Notes: generated by a model not told the origin, from the sequence alone. A stretch of 64,000 nt of DNA from Jeotgalibaca sp052266715 (GCA_052266715.1 JBQPRB010000001.1); one strand, 5' to 3'; counted from the first letter of the stretch, positions 1-7,742 are shown. Numbers and translations: made by a program.

Positions 1-175
1 CTAGAGTGTCTGTAATGTTCAATGGTTGTTTGATTACTTCGTACAAGTAAGGGAATGGAATGTAATCTTCCATGTCTTTCTTGTTGAAGACAATTTTACC
101 TGTTCCGGGTACTAAACGTACGCGAGCAGTTGAGTTTTTACGGCGACCAGTGCCGATATATTGTGCTTGTGCCAA
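1..175 (-). CDS. rpsI: 30S ribosomal protein S9 (3' end outside the window)
   Basis: S9 is a small-subunit head protein whose C-terminal tail reaches the P-site tRNA; that tail lies outside the window. The 58 visible codons read MAQAQYIGTGRRKNS and continue into the RVRLVPGTGK stretch typical of S9. The start is a TTG at 175-173, chosen because a strong ribosome binding site (AAGGAGGG) lies just upstream at 183-190 and the family begins here. It follows rplM by 13 nt and is cotranscribed with it, the usual rplM-rpsI pair. Confidence 0.95.
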   Translation of the reverse strand, partial: MAQAQYIGTGRRKNSTARVRLVPGTGKIVFNKKDMEDYIPFPYLYEVIKQPLNITDTL

Positions 176-188
176 TGTTATTCCCTCC

Positions 189-632
189 TTAAATTAGGTT
201 AGTGATATCTAAAACTTCTGGTTTTTGAGCTGCATGTGGGTGAGTTGCTTCACCGTAAACATGTAGTTTTCTGAATTGGTCAGAACCTAGTGCACCTTTT
301 GGAAGCATACCTTTGATTGAGTATTCCATTAGACGACGAGAGTTCTTAGCACGCAATTCTCCAGCAGTAACCTGTTTTAGACCACCGATATAGCCTGAGT
401 GGCGAGAATAGATTTTGTCTGATGCTTTTTTACCTGTCAATTTAACTTTGTCTGCATTAATAATAATAACGAAGTCACCAGTATCCACATGTGGTGTGTA
501 AGTTGGTTTGTTTTTTCCACGCAAGATTGATGCAGCGATTGATGAAATACGTCCCATAGGAACATCTGTTGCATCGATAACGTACCATTTGCGTTCGATT
601 TCGTTGGTTTTAGCCATGTATGTTGTACGCAC
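189..632 (-). CDS. rplM: 50S ribosomal protein L13
   Basis: L13 is an early-assembly 23S rRNA binding protein. The 147-residue product contains the family stretches RTTYMAK, WYVIDATDVPMGR and HVDTGDFVI(I)INA and ends at the expected length. The frame is open 24 codons further upstream, but that extension covers the transcribed leader. The real start is the GTG at 632-630, preceded by GAGGAAAAG and matching the L13 N-terminus MRTTYMAK. It leads the rplM-rpsI transcription unit, which has its own promoter at 716-744. Confidence 0.96.
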   Translation of the reverse strand: MRTTYMAKTNEIERKWYVIDATDVPMGRISSIAASILRGKNKPTYTPHVDTGDFVIIINADKVKLTGKKASDKIYSRHSGYIGGLKQVTAGELRAKNSRRLMEYSIKGMLPKGALGSDQFRKLHVYGEATHPHAAQKPEVLDITNLI

Positions 633-709
633 GTTCTTTTCCTCCATATTCTTATCTGAATGTTTGATCCATCTGAGTTTCCGGGGCTCTTGTGGGGCAA
701 ACAATACCG
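633..709 (-). promoter_or_regulatory. rplM 5' leader, candidate L13 autoregulatory RNA
   Basis: About 77 transcribed nt separate the predicted start site from the rplM start codon. The leader has GC-rich pairing potential, with TTTG...CAAA flanking an internal GAG(CCCCGGAAA)CTC hairpin. Firmicutes rplM genes are known to carry an L13 leader motif in this place. I infer the same function from position and foldability; I did not match it to a covariance model. Confidence 0.5.
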
Positions 710-715
710 TCTTAT

Positions 716-744
716 ATAATACAACACCCCCGAGCGTTTGTCAA
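716..744 (-). promoter_or_regulatory. Sigma-A promoter for rplM-rpsI
   Basis: On the minus strand TTGACA (744-739), a 17-nt spacer and TATTAT (721-716) form a near-consensus promoter between the truA terminator and rplM. It makes rplM-rpsI independent of the ecf-truA genes upstream. Confidence 0.85.
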
Positions 745-753
745 ATTTTTTTG

Positions 754-780
754 AAAAAAATAACCGCTTTTTATAAGCGG
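754..780 (-). terminator. Rho-independent terminator of truA
   Basis: CCGCTT / AAGCGG stem (780-775 with 769-764) followed on the minus strand by TTATTTTTTT. The hairpin includes the end of truA and lies directly before the rplM promoter. Confidence 0.8.
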
Positions 781-1553
781 TCAAATTTTTCTTTGAATGT
801 GTTGTCGTAATAGACATCTACTAAGTACAAACCTTTACCTGATGCGGTCGGACCAGCTTCGTTACGATCCTTTACTTCAAGCAGGCGATCGATTTCTTCC
901 GGCTTTTTCAAACCATCCGCAATCTGTAAACAGGTCCCGACGAAAATACGAATCTGGTTGTATAAAAAACCGTTTCCGATAAAGGTAAACACGAGCTCAT
1001 TCGCTGCTTCGTCTATCTCATATTTCGCGACATACACGGTCCGCACTAAGTTTTCTTTATCCGTTTTGGTGGAACAAAAACTGGTAAAATCGTGTTCCCC
1101 GATTAACTTATCTAAGGACTCTTTCAGAGCAACCAAGTTCATTCGGTAAGGATGATGCAACGTGTAGAACCGTTTAAAGGGATCCGCAAAGCGGTTCAAA
1201 TCCACCCGGTACACATATTTCTTCCCCACCGCCGAATAGCGGGCGTGGAAATCATCAGAAACTTTCTCTACCTGTTTGATGGAAATATCAGCCGGTAACA
1301 TACTGTTCAGGGCCAATCGCAATGATTCGGGCTTAATCTGAATCGGCAAGTTGAAGTGAATCACCTGGCCCAGAGCATGGACGCCGGAATCAGTTCGGCC
1401 AGACGCATCGATTTTGATGGTCTGGCCTTTCATCATCTTTTTCAAAGCTTTTTCAAGTTCCTTTTGAATACTGTTGCCGTTTGTTTGCACTTGGTAGCCG
1501 ACGTAATTCGTCCCGTCATACTGGACAATGCATTTATAGCGTTGTGTAAGCAT
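771..1553 (-). CDS. truA: tRNA pseudouridine(38-40) synthase TruA
   Basis: TruA isomerises uridines 38, 39 and 40 in the tRNA anticodon arm. The 260-residue length is normal for the family. The catalytic aspartate is Asp55 in the motif SGRTDSGVHA (residues 51-60), and the N-terminus reads YKCIVQYDGTNYVGYQ as in other TruA proteins. It lies 23 nt downstream of ecfT, the standard ecfA1-ecfA2-ecfT-truA order, and ends at its own terminator. Confidence 0.97.
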   Translation of the reverse strand: MLTQRYKCIVQYDGTNYVGYQVQTNGNSIQKELEKALKKMMKGQTIKIDASGRTDSGVHALGQVIHFNLPIQIKPESLRLALNSMLPADISIKQVEKVSDDFHARYSAVGKKYVYRVDLNRFADPFKRFYTLHHPYRMNLVALKESLDKLIGEHDFTSFCSTKTDKENLVRTVYVAKYEIDEAANELVFTFIGNGFLYNQIRIFVGTCLQIADGLKKPEEIDRLLEVKDRNEAGPTASGKGLYLVDVYYDNTFKEKFDRL

Positions 1554-1576
1554 TATCCACCTACCCTTTCAAATTA

Positions 1577-2374
1577 TTAATTTCTTAGGAAAATCAAAAG
1601 CAGCGTTAAAGCCAGAAATGTAACCATCGCGATGGTATCGCGTGCTTGCCAGTTCAATTCCCGATACTTCGTCCGCCCCTCGCCCCCTTGATACCCACGT
1701 GCTTCCATGGCATTTGCCAGTTCATCGGCACGGTTAAAGGAACTTACAAACAACGGGACCAGAATCGGTGTGACAGCCTTCATTTGCTGAATGATATTTC
1801 CCTCACCAAAGTCGACCCCACGCGCACGTTGTGCATTCATGATTTTGGAAGCTTCATCCATCAACGTTGGTACAAAACGTAAAGCAATGGATAGCATCAA
1901 AGCCAATTCATGGACGGGTACTTTGAAGCGTTTCAAAGGTCCCAACAAGGACTCAATGGCATCCGTCAAAGATAACGGCATCGTCGTCAACGTCAATAAC
2001 GTCGACATAAAAATGATCAAGACAAAACGCATGAAGATAAAGGCCCCATTGATTAATCCAAATGAGGTCACACGAATGATCCCAAAACTGAAGTAGGTTT
2101 CCCCACCTGTTGTAAATAAAATTTGTAAAATCACAGTGAATGAAATCAACCAAATCAGTGGTTTAACCCCGTTAATAAATACTTTCAATGGAATATCGGA
2201 CAAGTAAACACACAAGATGGTAAAGAGTGTCATTGCCAAATAGGTCCACCAGTTATTTGCCAAAAAGATAATGACGATAAAGTAAAAGGCACCAATCAAT
2301 TTAGCACGCGGATCCATTTTATGGATGAAGGAATCACCTTGAATGTAACGACCGAACAGTAATTTCTCAAGCAT
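1577..2374 (-). CDS. ecfT: Energy-coupling factor transporter transmembrane protein EcfT
   Basis: EcfT is the membrane scaffold that joins the EcfA1/EcfA2 ATPases to interchangeable vitamin-binding S components. The protein has several hydrophobic segments and the two Ala-Arg-Gly coupling motifs (ARGVD and ARGYQ) in its C-terminal cytoplasmic part that touch the ATPases. I place the start at the ATG at 2374 (265 aa), which has AGAAGGTGG five nt upstream and gives the family N-terminus MLEKLLFGRYI. A GTG three codons earlier lacks a spaced site. It overlaps ecfA2 by 8 nt, implying translational coupling. No S component is encoded nearby. Confidence 0.95.
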   Translation of the reverse strand: MLEKLLFGRYIQGDSFIHKMDPRAKLIGAFYFIVIIFLANNWWTYLAMTLFTILCVYLSDIPLKVFINGVKPLIWLISFTVILQILFTTGGETYFSFGIIRVTSFGLINGAFIFMRFVLIIFMSTLLTLTTMPLSLTDAIESLLGPLKRFKVPVHELALMLSIALRFVPTLMDEASKIMNAQRARGVDFGEGNIIQQMKAVTPILVPLFVSSFNRADELANAMEARGYQGGEGRTKYRELNWQARDTIAMVTFLALTLLLIFLRN

Positions 2375-3248
2375 CCAAGCCACCTTCTTTCAGCTTTTGA
2401 ATGATTGCAGCAGCTAAACGTGAGGTACCAAGCGGACGCTCGTCACCAAAGTCGATGCCTGTTTTTTGTGAAAATTCCTGTAGAAATTGCAGGGATGCTG
2501 GTAGACCCAGTTGTTTTTCTTGTAGCCATTCTGCATCAAGGAAAATTTCTGCCGGTGATCCCATTTTCACAACCGTTCCTTTTTCCATAATGATGACGTG
2601 GTCTGCATAAGTTGCCACATCATCCATTTGGTGCGTAACCAAAACGATGGAAATCCCCTGTTGTTCGTGTAAGTTATTAAACATGGTCATGATTTCGCGA
2701 CGTCCTGCTGGATCAAGTCCGGCTGTCGGTTCATCTAGAATCAAGACTTCGGGTTTCATTGCCAACACACCCGCAATCGCAACCCGGCGCATCTGCCCTC
2801 CGGATAAATCGAACGGTGAGCGGTCCATGAATGTTTCATCCAGGCCGACTAGCGGTAATGTTTCTTTGGCCAAAGCGAGCGCTTCTTCTTCTGAAACACC
2901 GAAGTTCATCGGTCCAAAAGCGATGTCTTTAGCAATTGTTTCTTCAAACAACTGTGATTCCGGAAATTGGAAAACAATCCCCACTTTTTTACGGATGAAT
3001 TTAAGATTTTTATTGTTGGTTTTGTTGTCAATGACACGGTCGCCGATGGTTACGGTCCCCGTGGTCGGTTTCAACAAGGCATTCAAGTGTTGGGTAACGG
3101 TTGATTTACCGCTGCCGGTATGGCCGATTAGAGCCGTGTAGCTGCCTTCCGGAATAGCCAGGTTGACATCATAGAGGGCCCGGCTTTCGAATGGTGTGCC
3201 GGCTCCGTATGAATACCCTACATCTTTGAGAATAATGTCCATAGCCAT
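2367..3248 (-). CDS. ecfA2: Energy-coupling factor transporter ATPase EcfA2
   Basis: This is one of the two ATPases powering group II ECF vitamin and micronutrient importers. It has Walker A GHTGSGKST (about residues 42-50), signature LSGGQMRR, Walker B VLILDEPTAG and an H-loop VTHQMDD. The 293-residue length and the GHTGSGKST form are typical of EcfA2 rather than EcfA1. It overlaps the end of ecfA1 by 31 nt and the start of ecfT by 8 nt, so the three subunits should be made together. Confidence 0.95.
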   Translation of the reverse strand: MAMDIILKDVGYSYGAGTPFESRALYDVNLAIPEGSYTALIGHTGSGKSTVTQHLNALLKPTTGTVTIGDRVIDNKTNNKNLKFIRKKVGIVFQFPESQLFEETIAKDIAFGPMNFGVSEEEALALAKETLPLVGLDETFMDRSPFDLSGGQMRRVAIAGVLAMKPEVLILDEPTAGLDPAGRREIMTMFNNLHEQQGISIVLVTHQMDDVATYADHVIIMEKGTVVKMGSPAEIFLDAEWLQEKQLGLPASLQFLQEFSQKTGIDFGDERPLGTSRLAAAIIQKLKEGGLDA

Positions 3249-4057
3249 TCCACCATCCTTTCTTCGGTTAAGTATTCGGCTGGAACTTCCAGTCCTTGAC
3301 GAGATAACTGGAACTTCAATTTTTCAGGGAACGGGATATCCAAGCCCATATCGATGATTTCTGCACCGACGGAGAAAATTTCTTCGGGTGTTCCGATGCG
3401 TTTCAGTTCCCCGGCCTGCATTACGAAAATGCGGTTTGCTTGTGCCGCCTCGTCAATGTCATGCGTGATGGAAATAACAGTTAAATCGCGTTCTTTTTTC
3501 AATTGGCGGATTGTTTCGATTACTTCTTTCCGGCCTTTCGGATCCAGCATCGTTGTCGCTTCATCCAAAATAATGATACCTGGAGCCAAGGCAATGATCC
3601 CGGCAATCGCAACCCGTTGTTTTTGACCACCCGATAGACGTGCGGGTTCCTTATCCATGAAATCGTGCATGTTAACGGCTTTGACGGCACTAGCCACACG
3701 TTCATGCATTTCCTCACGCGGAACACCAATGTTTTCCAAACCAAATGCCACGTCGTCCTGAACGGTTGAACCAACAAACTGGTTGTCCGGATTTTGGAAA
3801 ACCATACCGACTTTGCGACGGACATCCCATACTGTTTCTTCAGTTAATTTTGTGCCACCGATGATAACTTCCCCTGCATCTGCTTCAATCAAACCATTGA
3901 TGGTTTTAGCAAGTGTGGATTTCCCTGAACCATTTGGGCCAATAACGGCAATCCATTCTCCTTTGTTGATTGAAAGCGAAACGTCATTAAGGGCTGGGCG
4001 GATGTCATCTTCAGAATATGTAAATGAGATGTTTTTTAATTGAACCATTTCTTCCAT
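3218..4057 (-). CDS. ecfA1: Energy-coupling factor transporter ATPase EcfA1
   Basis: Partner ATPase of EcfA2. Visible motifs are Walker A GPNGSGKST, Q-loop MVFQNPDNQ, signature LSGGQKQR, Walker B IIILDEATT and H-loop SITHDIDEA, in 279 residues. The ATG at 4057 is used; a second ATG three codons later is possible. In most Firmicutes this gene follows rplQ directly. Here about 3.9 kb separate the two, and ecfA1 appears to have its own promoter. Confidence 0.95.
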   Translation of the reverse strand: MEEMVQLKNISFTYSEDDIRPALNDVSLSINKGEWIAVIGPNGSGKSTLAKTINGLIEADAGEVIIGGTKLTEETVWDVRRKVGMVFQNPDNQFVGSTVQDDVAFGLENIGVPREEMHERVASAVKAVNMHDFMDKEPARLSGGQKQRVAIAGIIALAPGIIILDEATTMLDPKGRKEVIETIRQLKKERDLTVISITHDIDEAAQANRIFVMQAGELKRIGTPEEIFSVGAEIIDMGLDIPFPEKLKFQLSRQGLEVPAEYLTEERMVEWLWTLFSKM

Positions 4058-4093
4058 AAATAACCCTACTTCCTTCGAACTTCACTTAAGCTT

Positions 4094-4122
4094 ATTATAT
4101 GATAATCAAATATTTTAATATA
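4094..4122 (-). promoter_or_regulatory. Possible promoter for ecfA1-ecfA2-ecfT-truA
   Basis: A perfect TATAAT (4099-4094, minus strand) lies about 36 nt upstream of the ecfA1 start. At 17 nt spacing the -35 is poor (TATATT). Since rplQ is no longer adjacent, the operon needs a promoter here; the assignment rests on the -10 match. Confidence 0.45.
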
Positions 4123-4135
4123 TAAAAGTGCATGG

Positions 4136-4168
4136 TTGACAATGATTTTGTCACTTATCTAGTATACT
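4136..4168 (+). promoter_or_regulatory. Possible promoter for the esterase gene
   Basis: TTGACA (4136-4141) and TATACT (4163-4168) are both good boxes, but 21 nt apart. TAGTAT at 4160-4165 gives an 18-nt spacer. A short palindromic GTGTC-TT-GACAC sits downstream at 4193-4204. I can support a promoter region but not the exact boxes. Confidence 0.35.
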
Positions 4169-4229
4169 TGAAATAGAGTGAAATTGCATTAGGTGTCTTG
4201 ACACTTTTTTAGGAAATGGAGGAATGAGA

Positions 4230-4979
4230 ATGGGCGTCGTGAATGGAACGATGTGGTCGGATGCTCTGGGGATTAAGGTTGGATACACAGCCGTTTTACC
4301 GGAAGGAATCAAGGGACCTTATGAGGTTCTTTATCTGTTACATGGTCATTCTGATGATCAACATGCTTGGCTTTATAACACAGGATTGACACGATATTTA
4401 GGGGAGCGTAATCTGGCGGTATTCATGCCACAAGTACATTTGAGTTTTTATACTGATATGGTGTCTGGCGGAAATTACTGGACATTTATCAGTGAGGAAT
4501 TTCCCCAGAAGTTACATCACATGTTTCGTTTGTCAGATAAACGGGAAGAAAATTTTGTGGCGGGCTTGTCGATGGGTGGCTATGGGGCGTTTAAATTAGG
4601 TCTACGTCATCCGGAACGTTTCCGCGGTGCGGCCTCTTTTTCAGGTGCAGTGGATATTGTTTCACTATGGGAAGCCGACACCAACCGCAATCAAACCTTC
4701 ACGCTCTCTTTTGGGTCCTTGGAGGCTTTACGGGGCTCCGATGATGACTTAGTTGCTTTAATTGAGAAGCTCTCACCTGAGGACGTTTTGCCATCTTTTT
4801 ACCAATCATGTGGGACCGAAGATTTTTTGATAGAAAATAACCGATTGTTTAAAAAGTTGCTGGAGCCTTTTGATTTAGTATACAAGGAACGACCCGGCAC
4901 TCACAATTGGGATTTTTGGGACGGTGAATTGGTGGAATTATTTAAATGGATGGATGGGATAAAAAATGATAATGCATAA
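4230..4979 (+). CDS. Alpha/beta-hydrolase esterase (EstA / S-formylglutathione hydrolase-like)
   Basis: Predicted cytoplasmic serine esterase of 249 residues, similar to lactococcal tributyrin esterases. The nucleophile elbow GLSMGGYG carries Ser114. The other likely triad members are the Asp in CGTEDFL and the His in GTHNWDFW near the C-terminus; LLHGHSDD forms the oxyanion region. The start is the ATG at 4230, seven nt after GGAGG; an ATG two codons upstream is too close to that site. It overlaps the following acetyltransferase by 14 nt, so the two are probably one operon. The substrate cannot be told from sequence. Confidence 0.85.
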   Translation: MGVVNGTMWSDALGIKVGYTAVLPEGIKGPYEVLYLLHGHSDDQHAWLYNTGLTRYLGERNLAVFMPQVHLSFYTDMVSGGNYWTFISEEFPQKLHHMFRLSDKREENFVAGLSMGGYGAFKLGLRHPERFRGAASFSGAVDIVSLWEADTNRNQTFTLSFGSLEALRGSDDDLVALIEKLSPEDVLPSFYQSCGTEDFLIENNRLFKKLLEPFDLVYKERPGTHNWDFWDGELVELFKWMDGIKNDNA

Positions 4980-5481
4980 ATGTGAATTAAAGGATTTAGA
5001 AGCACTCCGAGAAATTAGCATCGAGACGTTTTCTGATACGTTTGCGGCGGACAATACCCCAGAAGATTTAAAAACCTATTTAGATCGCGCGTACAACAAG
5101 GAACAGTTGTTGACGGAATTAAAAAATCCAAACTCTTTTTTCTATTTTATTTATATGGATGGAAATCTGGCTGGATACTTGAAGTTGAATACAGGTTTAG
5201 CCCAGACTGAGGAAATGGGAGCTGAGTCTCTTGAAGTTGAACGCATTTATGTGCGGACAGCATTCAAGCGCCGTGGTTTAGGAAAAAAGTTGATTGATTT
5301 CGCTATTGAAACAGCACGTGAGTTGAATAAACAAGCAATTTGGTTAGGTGTTTGGGAACATAATGATAAGGCATTGGCTTTTTATAAATCATTGGGATTC
5401 GAACAGACCGGTGCGCATTCATTTTTCATGGGTGATGACGAACAAACCGATTTCGTGATGACAAAAAGACTAGGAGATTAA
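4966..5481 (+). CDS. GNAT N-acetyltransferase, PaiA-like (possible polyamine acetyltransferase)
   Basis: A GNAT-fold acetyltransferase of 171 residues. The acetyl-CoA pyrophosphate loop is RRGLGKK, preceded by LEVERIYV and followed by IWLGVWEHNDKALAFYKSLGF. This combination resembles PaiA of Bacillus, which acetylates spermine and spermidine; the polyamine role is inferred from that resemblance only. The start overlaps the esterase stop and the gene ends in a bidirectional terminator. An ATG two codons later is an alternative start. Confidence 0.8.
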   Translation: MIMHKCELKDLEALREISIETFSDTFAADNTPEDLKTYLDRAYNKEQLLTELKNPNSFFYFIYMDGNLAGYLKLNTGLAQTEEMGAESLEVERIYVRTAFKRRGLGKKLIDFAIETARELNKQAIWLGVWEHNDKALAFYKSLGFEQTGAHSFFMGDDEQTDFVMTKRLGD

Positions 5482-5491
5482 TCCTAGTCTT
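5466..5491. terminator. Bidirectional terminator between convergent genes
   Basis: AAGACTAGGA (5466-5475) pairs with TCCTAGTCTT (5482-5491) around a 6-nt loop. It is followed by CTTTTAT on the plus strand and by TTTTTGT on the minus strand. It covers the stop codons of both the acetyltransferase and the dioxygenase gene. Confidence 0.85.
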
Positions 5492-6434
5492 CTTTTATGC
5501 CTTTAAGTGGGTTTAATTTCCCCATTATTTCATCGCGTTGTGGTTCAAGAAACGGCGGTAAATCGAGGATTGTACCTAATTCCTCCGGTTTTTGGTCGAC
5601 GGTAAAGCCCGGACCATCAGTTGCCAATTCGAACATGATGTCGTTATGGTCCCGGAAATATAAACTTTCGAAGTAATAGCGATCGTGTCGTGCGACGACT
5701 TCGTAGCCGTGTTGGGTTATTTTTTCATGCCACTCATTTAAAGCTTCATGGTCCGCTACGCGAATGGCAAGGTGGTGGGTGCTGCCACGCCCGGGACGTT
5801 CTTTTGGCCCTTCTTTTTCCGTAACGAGAATTTCACCCGTTTGGTCGCCTTCTACGGCTTGGTAGAGGGCTTCTTTGCCGTTGTTGTAAACTTCATGATA
5901 GTTGAAAAGGTCTACGAGTGTTTTTTTGGATTCAGCTAAATCACGGACGACAAATTCAACAGGCCCCATCCCTTTGATTTGTTGATTCAATGGAATCGGT
6001 GAATCTGGCCATGGTTCGAAAAATGGTGCATGTGTCCCGTTGCTGGCAATAAGTGCCAATTGGACCGTGTCGTTGTCCTGAAATAGAATAGCCGGATATT
6101 TTGCGTAAGTGCCTACCTCGTATTTAATTTTGTAATCGGTTAGTCGTTTCTGCCAATACGGGAAGCTGTCTTCGCTATCAAGTAGTAGACCCACAGTCGT
6201 AATGGCATTCGTTCCTCGTTTGGTATTCCCTAGACGCTGGTTTTCAAAAAAGGTCAGGTCGAAACCTGGACTTCCGGTATTATCACCGTAAAACAGGTGG
6301 TATTGATAGGGATCGTTTTGGTTTACGCTGACTTTGACGCGTTTTAAACCAAGGATATCCCGGTAAAAACGCGTATTATCGTCTCCTGATTTGGTTCGCA
6401 TCGAAATGTGATGATGTCCCAAGATTTGTGTCAT
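5484..6434 (-). CDS. Ring-cleaving dioxygenase of the VOC/glyoxalase superfamily (MhqA/MhqO-like)
   Basis: A two-module vicinal-oxygen-chelate protein of 316 residues. The candidate Fe(II) ligands are a His in GHHHISM (residues 7-9), a His in THHLAIRV (220-221) and Glu269 in IMFELATDGPGF. The pattern SPGFDLTFFE plus IMFELATDGPGF is that of the Bacillus MhqA/MhqO quinone-responsive dioxygenases, so detoxification of hydroquinone-type compounds is the likely role. The start is the ATG at 6434 with AAGGAG eight nt upstream; the open frame extends further without a site. It is divergent from the NERD gene. No MhqR-type repressor gene is nearby. Confidence 0.88.
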   Translation of the reverse strand: MTQILGHHHISMRTKSGDDNTRFYRDILGLKRVKVSVNQNDPYQYHLFYGDNTGSPGFDLTFFENQRLGNTKRGTNAITTVGLLLDSEDSFPYWQKRLTDYKIKYEVGTYAKYPAILFQDNDTVQLALIASNGTHAPFFEPWPDSPIPLNQQIKGMGPVEFVVRDLAESKKTLVDLFNYHEVYNNGKEALYQAVEGDQTGEILVTEKEGPKERPGRGSTHHLAIRVADHEALNEWHEKITQHGYEVVARHDRYYFESLYFRDHNDIMFELATDGPGFTVDQKPEELGTILDLPPFLEPQRDEIMGKLNPLKGIKED

Positions 6435-6518
6435 AGAATCACTCCTTAAAAATAATTTTAACATATTTAAAGCTTTTAAGGATTTTTTGCGTATATATAT
6501 GTGAGAGGAGGTTTCCAA

Positions 6519-7370
6519 ATGAAACCTATAACGTTGAGAATGATGGAAGCTTTGGCTGATCGGATGGTGCTTGATAAAGAATGCGTTATATATTTGCAGA
6601 ATATGCGGAATGGTTACGAAGGTGAATGTGAGTTTGGGGTATTGATGGAGTCATTGAAGTCTCCACATTTACTATTACATGATTTGTATTTTGAACCAAA
6701 ATTCTCGGGTTCAATACAGATTGACTTTCTGCTGTTGATTGGAAATTCGATTATCGTTTATGAAGTTAAGAATTATTCGGGTGTGTGGATTTATGGTGAA
6801 GAAGTTTATCGACAAGGCAATATGGAAAGGTCCAATCCGTTGATCCAATTAGCACGGACGAAAAACAACTTCAAAAGTTTGTTGCGTGAAATGGGCTATT
6901 CCCATATAACGGTTGAAGCAGTCGTCCTTCACATCGGAAAGAGTTTTACGTTATTGCAAGCACCAGATAATCGGAATGTGGTGTTACCTACCCAGATCTC
7001 TGATCATTTGGCGAAGTTGAATAGCTATCAATATCCCATTTCAGAGCAGTTAGCTAATTTGGCACAAGTATTACCTAAAAGGACGATGGATCCCCCACCG
7101 TTTACAAAAATGATTCCAGAGTATAGTTTCGAAGCGCTGAGGAAGGGTTTGCGGTGTGAGCAGTGTGGGGAACTAGCGGTTCGATTTTCGCAACGCATCT
7201 ATCATTGTCAATCATGCAATTATAAAGGGAGGAACCGCACAGCAATTAAGTCGGCAATCGATGAGTTTAAACTGTTGTTTCCCGATCAGGTATTATCAGG
7301 TTTCACTCTTTCGAAGTGGTGCGATGGGACAATTTCGCCTTCTCATTGTAGAAAAATATTACGCAAGTGA
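6519..7370 (+). CDS. NERD-domain (nuclease-related) protein with C-terminal zinc ribbon
   Basis: A 283-residue protein. Residues about 33-150 form a NERD domain, with acidic residues in GYEGECEFG (Glu35, Glu37), Asp69 in IQIDF and the Glu-x-Lys of YEVKN (82-84), the layout of restriction-like nuclease folds. The C-terminus has a Cys4 zinc ribbon (Cys213, Cys216, Cys230, Cys233). NERD proteins are suspected DNA-processing or defence factors, but no function is established for this one. The start ATG at 6519 follows GAGGAGG. The stop codon lies inside the first arm of the periodic repeat array at 7367-7506. Confidence 0.85.
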   Translation: MKPITLRMMEALADRMVLDKECVIYLQNMRNGYEGECEFGVLMESLKSPHLLLHDLYFEPKFSGSIQIDFLLLIGNSIIVYEVKNYSGVWIYGEEVYRQGNMERSNPLIQLARTKNNFKSLLREMGYSHITVEAVVLHIGKSFTLLQAPDNRNVVLPTQISDHLAKLNSYQYPISEQLANLAQVLPKRTMDPPPFTKMIPEYSFEALRKGLRCEQCGELAVRFSQRIYHCQSCNYKGRNRTAIKSAIDEFKLLFPDQVLSGFTLSKWCDGTISPSHCRKILRK

Positions 7371-7506
7371 TTACTCAGATTGAATTTCCTTCTTGAGTAA
7401 TCACATTAGGTTGAAAAACGATTACTCAAGTCGATATTTTTCGCTGAGTAATCACTTTGATGGAAAAAGTGATTACTCAGACCGGAAAATGCGTCTGAGT
7501 AATCAC
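7367..7506. repeat. Alternating inverted-repeat array, locus 1 (51-nt period)
   Basis: Six 12-nt arms alternate in orientation. Forward arms (consensus GTGATTACTCAG) start at 7367, 7418 and 7469; reverse arms (CTGAGTAATCAC) start at 7393, 7444 and 7495. Each series has an exact 51-nt step. Gaps are constant, 14 nt (forward to reverse) and 13 nt (reverse to forward), with different sequences that mostly contain an A/T tract such as GGAAAA. Arms 2 and 3 share a compensating change (CTTGAGTAATC / GATTACTCAAG). Arms 4 and 5 pair over 15 bp, arms 5 and 6 over 14 bp, and arms 1 and 6 over 13 bp. Two other loci in this window share the design with unrelated arm sequences. Confidence 0.93.
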
Positions 7507-7718
7507 CCTGTCTCTCATTAAGGTTCTATTATTTATGGTATTGGTAGGTATTCTTCTCGGAAATCCCGCAGGACGGTGGGGTTCTTGTGGCCGGGTCAAG
7601 GATGCAAGCCCGGAGACTACAGGCTCAGGGCGGTCCCACGGCAGTACACAAGCAAACACGCTAGCCGAAAGGCATTTCCTTCACCAACACCAGATAACCA
7701 AGAACCCTAATTAAACAC
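7507..7718. other. GC-rich gene-free stretch, possible structured RNA of unknown type
   Basis: No credible protein is encoded here. Part of the stretch (about 7570-7710) is clearly richer in GC than the surrounding genes. It has closing complementarity GGGTTCTTG (7583-7591) with CAAGAACCC (about 7700-7708). Inside are CCGGG/CCCGG, GGG-CGG-TCCC and GCC-GAAA-GGC hairpins. This looks like a folded RNA or the remnant of one. I could not match it to tmRNA, RNase P RNA, SRP RNA, 6S RNA or a riboswitch I know, and the strand is undecided. Confidence 0.4.
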
Positions 7719-7742
7719 AAAAAAAAGAGGCCTACGCCTCTT
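7719..7742 (-). terminator. Second terminator downstream of the rplQ operon
   Basis: AAGAGGC / GCCTCTT stem (742-736 with 731-725 of the 7-kb region) with a 4-nt loop, followed by eight T on the minus strand. It backs up the terminator at 7777-7814 and protects the convergent region. Confidence 0.75.

Noticed and set aside
4193..4204. GTGTC-TT-GACAC before the esterase gene as a terminator
   Set aside because: The loop would be only 2 nt; it may be a small operator, but nothing further supports it.
7477..7659. A 60-codon minus-strand open frame over array 1 and the GC-rich segment
   Set aside because: It has no binding site or family resemblance and runs through the repeat arms; it is a chance frame.
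7507..7718. 6S RNA, tmRNA, RNase P RNA or SRP RNA in the GC-rich segment
   Set aside because: Short look-alikes such as CCTGAGCC are present, but the conserved ends, the tag frame and the core motifs of these RNAs are not.
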